DNA of 7,338 nucleotides from Microcaldota archaeon (lineage in GTDB: Archaea; Micrarchaeota; Micrarchaeia; Anstonellales; J096). Made by a program: the position numbers and the translations under genes. Under the pieces are notes generated by a model. The model searched no databases. It was not told where the DNA came from and saw only the letters and a list, made by a program, of their open reading frames with translations. The DNA lies in NCBI GenBank assembly GCA_026396375.1, contig JAPLWW010000014.1, forward strand, positions 1 through 7,338, read 5' to 3'. Positions 1-5,772 of the stretch are shown piece by piece (positions within the stretch are counted from its first letter, which is position 1; each line of letters starts with the position of its first letter).

Positions 1-554
1 TCCCCTCCTGCCTTTTCGTATTCGTCCAATAGAAATGCGCAGGTTTCTGTGTTTCCTGTTATTGAGGCCTTATGCAGAGACATGTTGCCGTCAAGGTCCT
101 TTTTGGTTATGAGTTCTTTTTTGTCTCCTCCTGCCTTTTCGTATTCGTTCAGCAGGAGCGCGCAGATTTCGGTGCGCCCCTCAAGCACAGCATTGAAAAA
201 AGGAAAGTATGTGTGAAACTCGCCCGAAAGGATGAATTCCTTTGCGTTTCCGCCTGCCTTTGAATATGCATCAATCAATAGCGCGCAGGTTTCGATATGG
301 TTATTGCTCACTGCAGCGTACAATGGCGTTTGGGAATCCTTGTTGATTGCAAGAATATCAGCGCCTGCCTTGATCAGCCTGGATATCTCGGCATTGTCGC
401 CGTTCTCCGCGGCATTGAACAGTGCATTGTCAAGCTCCTGCTTCCTATTTTTCAGCATGAGCATCCTTTTCGCGGATTTTTTCCTGAAGTCAAGCAGATT
501 CATTGCCTTTTTCATGAAAGAACCGGACTTCTTCTCTTTCTGCCGCTGTTCCAT
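1..554 (-). CDS. Ankyrin-repeat protein, N-terminal part (3' end beyond left edge)
   Basis: An open frame runs from an ATG at 554 leftward to the window edge without a stop, giving 184 codons; the C-terminus is missing. The first 40 or so residues are basic and helical with no signal peptide, so a cytoplasmic location is likely. Ankyrin-type helix pairs follow: a typical repeat at about residues 42-74 (AAENGD, then LIKAGAD), then repeats whose second helices read ETCALLIDAYSKAGG, EICALLLNEYEKAGG and ETCAFLLDEYEKAGG. The last three are spaced exactly 41 residues apart instead of the usual 33, with about eight extra residues after the helix pair (AGGDKKE-type loop). Ankyrin repeats bind other proteins; the partner is unknown. 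The gene is divergent from another ankyrin gene at 664. The start is supported by a TATA-like box centred about 26 bases upstream. The ankyrin assignment is firm; any specific role is not. Confidence 0.85.
   Translation of the reverse strand, partial: MEQRQKEKKSGSFMKKAMNLLDFRKKSAKRMLMLKNRKQELDNALFNAAENGDNAEISRLIKAGADILAINKDSQTPLYAAVSNNHIETCALLIDAYSKAGGNAKEFILSGEFHTYFPFFNAVLEGRTEICALLLNEYEKAGGDKKELITKKDLDGNMSLHKASITGNTETCAFLLDEYEKAGG
4..148. repeat. 123-base periodic repeat within the ankyrin gene
   Basis: Bases 4-25 and 127-148 are identical over 22 positions and lie 123 bases apart, which equals 41 codons, the period of the encoded ankyrin units. A more diverged third copy lies around 249-270. 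The conserved DNA encodes the end of the second ankyrin helix and the following turn (EYEKAGG). It is part of the coding repeat and not a separate element. Confidence 0.75.
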
Positions 555-575
555 GATATTATTATTAGGCAAAGG

Positions 576-585
576 AAATAAAAAT
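576..585 (-). promoter_or_regulatory. TATA-like box for the left ankyrin gene
   Basis: Read on the minus strand, the stretch is ATTTTTATTT, centred about 26 bases before the ATG at 554. This is the distance expected between an archaeal TATA box and the transcription start of a leaderless mRNA. It is predicted from position and composition only. Confidence 0.5.
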
Positions 586-628
586 CATCCTGAAGGCCTG
601 GGAGGAAGGGAAATGAAGCGGAGAGGAA

Positions 629-640
629 GCTTAAAAAACC
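629..640 (+). promoter_or_regulatory. TATA-like box for the ankyrin-methyltransferase gene
   Basis: GCTTAAAAAACC has its A/T core at 631-638, about 29 bases before the ATG at 664, with a purine-rich BRE-like stretch (GAGGAA) just upstream. Nearly the same motif, two T residues longer, precedes rtcB. This supports 664 as the start over the in-frame ATG at 613, which lies upstream of the box. Confidence 0.55.
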
Positions 641-663
641 CTCCCGCCATATATATTATTTTA

Positions 664-2496
664 ATGCTTGATAAAATCCAGATGATGAAAAGGGAAAGGC
701 CAAGGGCAAAAAAACCTTTTTTCAGCAAAGAACCTATTTTTGAAAGCCCGGCGCAATCCGAGAAAAACAGCAGGCTTGTCGCCGCAATGCAAGGCAATGA
801 TATAGATGAAGCTTACAAAACTATATCCAGGGGCGCCAGCGCGAATTCAAGGGACATTGACGGAAGCACAGCGCTCATGATAGCTGCCGAAAATGGAAAT
901 GTTGGTCTTTGCAGGTTATTGATCAAAAAAGGAGCGGATATCGAGGCAAAACTGCTGAACAGGGACGTTGGGCTTGGGACATTGGAGACCGCGCTGATGA
1001 CTGCAGCAAAGCATGGCAAAAAAGAAATCTGCTTGATTTTGCTTGAAAATGGCGCTAACCCAAATGCAGCAGACAGATACAGGACAACGGCGCTGATGTA
1101 TGCCGCGCAGTTTGGCTATTTTGTCGAGGAGCAGAAAAAACTCATCAATTTTTTCCTGTCAAAAAAGGCAGGCCCAAGGAACCTGGAGATAGGCGGAGGC
1201 TGGTACCAGTCATATCCGAATTCGACTGCAATTGACATCTCCAATGTCTGCCTGAAATACAACGAGGCAAGGAAAAAGGTGCAGTATGATTTGGATTACC
1301 TCGGCGTTGGATTCAAGCTTCCCTTCAAGGACCATTCCTTTGATTCCGCGACAATGATAAGCGTCTGGCAGTATCTTGAGAACCCTGTTGCAGTATTGAA
1401 GGAGCTGGAAAGGGTGCTTGCGCCAGGAGGAGAGGTCTATGTCATCAACGGCCAGGGGGCAGGCGTGGAAGGGCTTGTGAAGAACGCGTCAAGATCAGAG
1501 GATATAAGGAAGATCGCAAGGAAATGTGGATATGACACTCTTCTGCAGACTATCCCAAGCATGAGCGGCGAAAGGGATACTTTCAAGTCTGTATGCATCG
1601 CAATGCCAGGGGACACGCTGTTTGGCCCTCGTTCACGCGTATACCAGAAAAGGGGAAAGGTATGGGCAACAGGAACATCAAAGCAGTTCCTTGGCAGTTA
1701 TGCAGAATGGGAGCTTGAAAAGATAAGGAAAATGCTTTCACAGCTAAAGGCATACCCAATAACAGAATATTCGCTGAATTACCTTGAAACATGCGAAAGG
1801 ATAAGCCAGAGGTTCCATGAAAAAACCGGAAAATTTCCTGTCCTTTATGCAGAATCCCACCAGCTCGAGGTTGACATGCATATCAAGGAAGGATTCATAT
1901 CAAGCAATCAATTAATGACAGATGAGATAGGAACTAAGGAATCCTTCAGCGAATTCACAAGATCGCTTGGAATAAATCTGGGGTTCGGGCAGAACTACAC
2001 TTCGATCAGGGGATATGTCAAATCCCATATTGAAGGCAAGGACATCCTTCCTAAGATCTTGGACCATGAGCATTGCGGATTTGAATTGTATAGCAAGAGC
2101 GTGCGGGAGAGGGAGGGCGCGATTTACGCCATGGCGGATTTCATCGCATCAGTGCCTTTGAACAGCCACACCAAAAGCCTTCAGCAGTCCTTGCTTGAAA
2201 GGCTGGAGAAGGAAAATGCCATGGATGGAGATGGAGGCCCGGCAAATCCTGAAAAGCCCAGGAGAGGAGGGCCTGATATAATGGATAGGGTTGCCAAGGC
2301 AAGGGCAAGGCGCCTTTATTACCTATGCTGCGAATATAAACAAAGGAGAATCATTGACAAGCTCATAGATCTTAAGAAAAGGCTCAAGGATATTGAAATC
2401 GCAAATGAGGCGAGCCTCGACGCAAGCAGGGAGCTTTCCTATTTCATGGAATTCATTTTGGCAGTGCCGATGGGCTACAGCGAGGATATGGATTGA
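664..2496 (+). CDS. Ankyrin-repeat / class I SAM methyltransferase fusion protein
   Basis: A 610-residue protein if begun at 664; ATGs at 682 and 685 are possible alternatives. Residues 1-35 are basic and low in complexity. About 37-168 hold three ankyrin-type repeats, with TALM.AA cores at 69, 109 and 142; the first two are 40 residues apart, the others 33. A class I Rossmann methyltransferase follows directly: the SAM-binding motif I NLEIGGG at 173-179, an acidic residue ending the next strand (AIDIS, D191), then LPFKDHSFDSATM near 219-231 and the ELERVLAPGG motif at 247-256, as in the Methyltransf_11 family. The methyl acceptor is unknown. Residues from about 300 to 520 are an unrecognised mixed domain, and 540-600 is a basic helical tail. 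No membrane segment is seen. The ankyrin part may select a protein target, which is inference. The gene ends 44 bases before rtcB, which has its own promoter-like box. Domain calls are firm; the function is open. Confidence 0.85.
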   Translation: MLDKIQMMKRERPRAKKPFFSKEPIFESPAQSEKNSRLVAAMQGNDIDEAYKTISRGASANSRDIDGSTALMIAAENGNVGLCRLLIKKGADIEAKLLNRDVGLGTLETALMTAAKHGKKEICLILLENGANPNAADRYRTTALMYAAQFGYFVEEQKKLINFFLSKKAGPRNLEIGGGWYQSYPNSTAIDISNVCLKYNEARKKVQYDLDYLGVGFKLPFKDHSFDSATMISVWQYLENPVAVLKELERVLAPGGEVYVINGQGAGVEGLVKNASRSEDIRKIARKCGYDTLLQTIPSMSGERDTFKSVCIAMPGDTLFGPRSRVYQKRGKVWATGTSKQFLGSYAEWELEKIRKMLSQLKAYPITEYSLNYLETCERISQRFHEKTGKFPVLYAESHQLEVDMHIKEGFISSNQLMTDEIGTKESFSEFTRSLGINLGFGQNYTSIRGYVKSHIEGKDILPKILDHEHCGFELYSKSVREREGAIYAMADFIASVPLNSHTKSLQQSLLERLEKENAMDGDGGPANPEKPRRGGPDIMDRVAKARARRLYYLCCEYKQRRIIDKLIDLKKRLKDIEIANEASLDASRELSYFMEFILAVPMGYSEDMD

Positions 2497-2508
2497 AGCC
2501 AATGACTT

Positions 2509-2522
2509 GCTTTTAAAAAACC
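2509..2522 (+). promoter_or_regulatory. TATA-like box for rtcB
   Basis: GCTTTTAAAAAACC is centred about 25 bases before the rtcB ATG at 2541, so the transcript is probably leaderless; no Shine-Dalgarno sequence stands before the start. It repeats the motif found before the methyltransferase gene with two extra T residues, which suggests that rtcB can be transcribed independently. Confidence 0.55.
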
Positions 2523-2540
2523 ACTGATCAAGATGTTTTC

Positions 2541-5333
2541 ATGCCAGAATTAAGGGAGATCAACAAGGCAACATGGCTCATGGAAAAGGAAAAGGGCATG
2601 AATGTTCCTGGTATAATAATAGGGACAAAGGGCATTGTTGACGGAATGAGCAGGGACAAGACACTGGTCCAGCTCAAAAACATGGCGTCATTACCTGGAA
2701 TTGTCAAAAACGCAGTGCTTATGCCGGACGGCCATGAGGGATACGGCTTTCCAATAGGAGGGGTTGCTGGATTTGACTCAGAGGAGGGAATTGTTTCGCC
2801 AGGAGGAGTTGGCTATGACATAAATTGCTTAGTTCCAACAACAAAAGTAATAAGTGAATATGGATATTATAGGAAGATTAAGGATTATGAACCTTGCTTT
2901 TCAAAAAAATATGGAAGAAAAGGAGTTATCCTACTTAGCGGAAATATGAAAATAAGGAGTGGAAAGGAATATGGAAAAGCAAAATATTTTATGCATAAAA
3001 AATACTCTGGAAAAATATATAGGATAAGAACAATGGCAGGGGAAATAGAAGTCACTCCTGACCATCCTATCATTACAAAAAATGGGAAAATTTTGCCTAA
3101 AAATTTGAAAAAAAATGATCCTGTATTGACTTATCCTTTTGAAGGGGTTCCTTACAAGAAATATTGTGAAATTGAAAATGAGCTGGCGATTTATGCCAAG
3201 CTTATAGGATATGTGACTGGTGACGGCAGCGTAACCTCAAGCAATGGTAAAAGAAGGGTATTATTCTATAGTAAATACAGGGATGACCTCGAAGATATAT
3301 TAAAGGATGTAGAAAGAATGGGATATGGCGGAACAATATTTGAAAGAACCAGAAAACATAGCATACAGGGAAAAAAGTTCACATCAACGGCATTTGAACT
3401 TGCAGTGTATGCCAAAGAATTCGCCGAAAAGATGATCTCATTGGGTTGCGTGGAAGGAATCAAGACAAACAAGAACGTCAGAGTACCCAAATGGATAATG
3501 AGAGCGCCACTGTGGATAAAAAGGCTGTATCTTGCTGCATTTTTCGGTGCAGAGATGTCTTCGCCACAAACATCAAGCAAAACAGGATTCTATATGCCTC
3601 AGATCAGCCAGAACAAATTAGATTCTAAAGAAAAAAATCTTAAGCGATTTTTTAACGACCTGTCTAAAATTTTGAATGAATTTGGAATCAAAAATAATAA
3701 GGTAAGCTTTGTAGAACAAATCAAATCAAAAATCAGATTGAGATTTATGCTGGAGGGAAGCGAAAAAAATATAGAAAGGATTTACTCTGAGATAGGTTTT
3801 GAGTATAACAAAGAAAGAACATTCAAATCTCTTGTGGCCGTTCTATATATACGAATGAAAAGATTGCATCGGCAAAAAAGGGAGGAAATAAGGAAAATGG
3901 CGCAAAAATGCAAAAAAGCAGGAATGAGTTTGAAAAACACCCAGAAAAAACTTGCTTCGAAATGGGCAAATTCCAGATTCATAGAAAGGGCGTATTATGA
4001 GAATGTTCCTCCAAGAGCACCGTTAAATATCAAAAGTTTTGATGAATTCATGGAATACCAGAAAAAAATATACGAAAAATATGGCGCATTTGAGGATATA
4101 ATTCTGGATACGGATACAAAAAAGTATTCTGGCGAAGTATATGATTTTAGTGTTGAAAAAATACATCGGTTTGTGGCAAATGGAATATTGGTATCCAACT
4201 GCGGGGTAAGGTTATTGACAACCCAGATGCAGCTAAGGGAAATCCTGGAAAGCAAAAAGGAACTGATGGATGTCATTTTCAAGGAGGTTCCGAGCGGGCT
4301 TGGAAGCGAGAGCAACGAAAGGGTAAGCATTGAGGATCTGGACCTTGTTGCAGATATAGGGATAGACTGGGCGATAGAGAAGGATTACGCAACTGAGAAG
4401 GACAAGGAAAGGATTGAGGAATACGGACAAATTACCGGCTCTGATCCCATGAAGACAACCCCGACTGCAAAGGCAAGGGGAAGGAGGCAATTGGGAACGC
4501 TTGGGGCCGGAAACCACTTTCTGGAATTGCAGTATGTTGAGAAAATAGTCTATCCGGAAATAGCAAAGGACTTCGGGCTTTTTGAGAACCAGGTTGTTGT
4601 TATGATCCATACCGGCTCAAGGGGATACGGGCACCAGATAGCATCTGACTATATTAATAAGATAATGAAGGAGGGATTGCCAAAAGGGATTCCGGACCCT
4701 GAACTGGCATACGCGAAACTGGGAACAGAGATTGCAGACGATTATATTTCAGCCATGAAATGCGCAGTGAATTTCGCGTTTGTGAACAGGCAGATGATAA
4801 CCCATAACATAAGGCACGCGTTTTCCAAGGTTTTCGGGAATGAGGAGCTGGAATTGCTTTACGATGTTGCGCACAACATAGCCAAATTCGAGAACCATGT
4901 TATAGACGGAAAGAAAAGGAAACTGCTGATACATAGGAAAGGGGCGACAAGGGCCTTCCCGAAAGGAAGGGAAGAGCTTCCCTCTGTCTATGCCAACACC
5001 GGCCAGCCGGTGATAATCCCGGGATCGATGGGAACCTCAAGCTATGTTCTGGTAGGGGAGGAAAAGGGATTGGATGTTAGTTTTGGTTCAACATGCCACG
5101 GCGCGGGAAGGGCATTGAGCAGGCACCAGGCGATCAGGGAATTCACAAGCGAAAGCGTGGTGAACCAATTAAGCAAGAACAATATCTATTATAGGTCAGA
5201 CTCGAAAAAGGCTGCGGCAGAGGAGGCGCCAGGGGCTTACAAGGACATTGACGAGATAGTGAAATCAGTTGAAACGGCCGGGATAAGCAGGATTGTCGCA
5301 AAGCTCAGGCCGATAGGGGTTGTGAAGGGATAA
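2541..5333 (+). CDS. rtcB: RNA-splicing ligase RtcB (tRNA ligase), intein-containing precursor
   Basis: RtcB is the GTP- and Mn-dependent ligase that joins 2',3'-cyclic phosphate (or 3'-phosphate) ends to 5'-OH ends. In Archaea it seals tRNA halves after intron removal and repairs broken RNA. The 930-residue precursor consists of a 95-residue N-extein, a 458-residue intein and a 377-residue C-extein; the mature length of 472 is close to the 481 of Pyrococcus horikoshii RtcB. Key residues are visible in mature numbering: D93 and C96 (GGVGYDINC), N200 and H201 (GNHFLEL), H232 (MIHTGSRG), H320 (DVAHN), the guanylylated H395 (STCHGAGR) and K471 in the terminal VVKG. These equal P. horikoshii D95, C98, N202, H203, H234, H329, H404 and K480 with a steady offset of 2, then 9. 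The ligase should therefore be active once the intein is removed. The ATG at 2541 fits the TATA spacing and the family N-terminus. The gene converges on the minus-strand pair at right. Confidence 0.97.
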   Translation: MPELREINKATWLMEKEKGMNVPGIIIGTKGIVDGMSRDKTLVQLKNMASLPGIVKNAVLMPDGHEGYGFPIGGVAGFDSEEGIVSPGGVGYDINCLVPTTKVISEYGYYRKIKDYEPCFSKKYGRKGVILLSGNMKIRSGKEYGKAKYFMHKKYSGKIYRIRTMAGEIEVTPDHPIITKNGKILPKNLKKNDPVLTYPFEGVPYKKYCEIENELAIYAKLIGYVTGDGSVTSSNGKRRVLFYSKYRDDLEDILKDVERMGYGGTIFERTRKHSIQGKKFTSTAFELAVYAKEFAEKMISLGCVEGIKTNKNVRVPKWIMRAPLWIKRLYLAAFFGAEMSSPQTSSKTGFYMPQISQNKLDSKEKNLKRFFNDLSKILNEFGIKNNKVSFVEQIKSKIRLRFMLEGSEKNIERIYSEIGFEYNKERTFKSLVAVLYIRMKRLHRQKREEIRKMAQKCKKAGMSLKNTQKKLASKWANSRFIERAYYENVPPRAPLNIKSFDEFMEYQKKIYEKYGAFEDIILDTDTKKYSGEVYDFSVEKIHRFVANGILVSNCGVRLLTTQMQLREILESKKELMDVIFKEVPSGLGSESNERVSIEDLDLVADIGIDWAIEKDYATEKDKERIEEYGQITGSDPMKTTPTAKARGRRQLGTLGAGNHFLELQYVEKIVYPEIAKDFGLFENQVVVMIHTGSRGYGHQIASDYINKIMKEGLPKGIPDPELAYAKLGTEIADDYISAMKCAVNFAFVNRQMITHNIRHAFSKVFGNEELELLYDVAHNIAKFENHVIDGKKRKLLIHRKGATRAFPKGREELPSVYANTGQPVIIPGSMGTSSYVLVGEEKGLDVSFGSTCHGAGRALSRHQAIREFTSESVVNQLSKNNIYYRSDSKKAAAEEAPGAYKDIDEIVKSVETAGISRIVAKLRPIGVVKG
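2826..4199 (+). mobile_element. RtcB intein with LAGLIDADG homing endonuclease
   Basis: An in-frame protein intron of 458 residues sits directly before the active-site cysteine of RtcB, which serves as the +1 nucleophile. Intein Cys1 begins CLVPTTKV (block A). Block B is VTPDHPI with T77 and H80. Two LAGLIDADG helices mark a homing endonuclease: LIGYVTGDG at 126-134 (acid D133) and LYLAAFFGAE at 234-243 (acid E243). Glutamate in the second motif also occurs in active enzymes such as I-DmoI. Basic helices at about 343-390 resemble a helix-turn-helix. Block F is EVYDFSV then HRF, ending ILVSN, so the usual penultimate histidine is serine. The expected homing target is the uninterrupted rtcB junction. 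The P. horikoshii RtcB intein occupies the same site. Composition and arginine codons differ from the exteins. Boundaries are exact to the codon by RtcB alignment. Confidence 0.95.
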
Positions 5334-5340
5334 ATATCAA

Positions 5341-5370
5341 TTAATTAAAAAAAATATATAATTACTTTTT
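5341..5370. terminator. A/T-rich convergent terminator region
   Basis: Only 28 bases separate the stop of rtcB (5333) from the stop of the minus-strand gene (5362). For minus-strand transcription, the run of eight A at 5347-5354 reads as eight T just past the stop codon, which fits the oligo-T terminators of Archaea. For rtcB the only T run is the five T at 5366-5370, a weaker candidate. No hairpin is evident. Confidence 0.5.
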
Positions 5371-5742
5371 CTCAAATGCGATCGGCGGCGGCGCAAGCGG
5401 AGGCACAATGTTGAGCACGCGCGCAACAAGCACAGAATTGAGCGATGAGCCGTAGTTGATTGAATTTATTATATCCTCGCCCGGCTTGCCGCTTATCCTC
5501 TTGCTTTTCTTCCATTCGTCGGCGGCTGCCTTCGCCTCAGGGCCGCTGAACAATGCCCTGCCCCCCATCCTGATGTAGCTGCCGTCGGTGGCATAGCTTG
5601 CGGAATAGACAAATTCAACGGCAAGGTTGCCTGCATCAACTTCCGCGTTCCTCATGTCTATGCGCGAATCTATCATTTCCGGAGGCCTCCCTGAAGCCTT
5701 TTTTGCCTCGATAAACAGCACTTCCATGGATTCAAGTTTCAT
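5362..5742 (-). CDS. SecB-like small protein (candidate export chaperone), uncertain
   Basis: A 126-residue acidic-to-neutral protein without signal peptide or membrane segment, so probably cytoplasmic. Predicted order: a strand (MEVLFIEAKK), a second strand (IDSRIDMRNAEV), a long strand (NLAVEFVYSASY), a strand (GSYIRMGGRALFSG), a charged helix (AAADEWKKSKRI), then a helix (INSINYGSSLNSVLVARVL) ending in a proline-rich PPLAPPPIAF. This order, and the C-terminal proline-rich ..PP/NL.PP/PVNF-type ending, recall the SecB-like fold that binds unfolded proteins before export; archaeal SecB-like proteins such as MJ0357 are known. The match is from memory at fold level, and it may be only an uncharacterised conserved archaeal family. 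It lies 26 bases downstream of, and on the same strand as, a putative beta-barrel-like protein. The ATG at 5742 is chosen because a TATA-like box lies 26 bases upstream; an ATG at 5727 is possible. Confidence 0.6.
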   Translation of the reverse strand: MKLESMEVLFIEAKKASGRPPEMIDSRIDMRNAEVDAGNLAVEFVYSASYATDGSYIRMGGRALFSGPEAKAAADEWKKSKRISGKPGEDIINSINYGSSLNSVLVARVLNIVPPLAPPPIAFEKK

Positions 5743-5764
5743 GCTATCACTCTATCCTACAATG

Positions 5765-5772
5765 TTTATTAA
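5765..5772 (-). promoter_or_regulatory. TATA-like box for the SecB-like gene
   Basis: On the minus strand TTAATAAA is centred about 26 bases before the ATG at 5742 and overlaps the stop codon of the upstream gene (5769-5771). It could give the small gene its own leaderless transcript in addition to read-through from the larger gene. Confidence 0.4.

Larger units (their letters stand above)
555..663. other. Divergent intergenic region between two ankyrin genes
   Basis: This 109-base region holds the promoters of both divergent ankyrin genes: a TATA-like box near 580 for the minus strand and one near 635 for the plus strand. The sequence between them is purine-rich on the plus strand (about 599-628). 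No clear inverted repeat or operator was seen, but closeness of the two promoters would allow shared control. Confidence 0.55.

Noticed and set aside
1..270. Possible CRISPR-like array from the 123-base repeats
   Set aside because: The repeats lie in frame and encode ankyrin units; the spacing equals 41 codons and the intervening sequence is itself similar, so it is a coding repeat.
232..663. In-frame upstream extension of the methyltransferase gene
   Set aside because: It is antisense to the ankyrin gene, crosses its promoter region and encodes a phenylalanine- and serine-rich chain typical of a reverse-strand shadow. A TATA-like box at 629-640 would then fall inside the coding region.
613..663. 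ATG at 613 as start of the methyltransferase gene
   Set aside because: It is in frame, but it lies upstream of the best TATA-like box, and the added residues show no conserved feature.
4233..4610. 125-codon minus-strand frame within rtcB
   Set aside because: It is antisense to strongly conserved RtcB sequence, has low-complexity cysteine- and leucine-rich content and no promoter or family resemblance.
5743..5757. Shine-Dalgarno site (GTGAT) for the SecB-like gene
   Set aside because: The match is short and only three bases from the ATG; the TATA-like box 26 bases upstream explains the start better, though read-through translation is not excluded.
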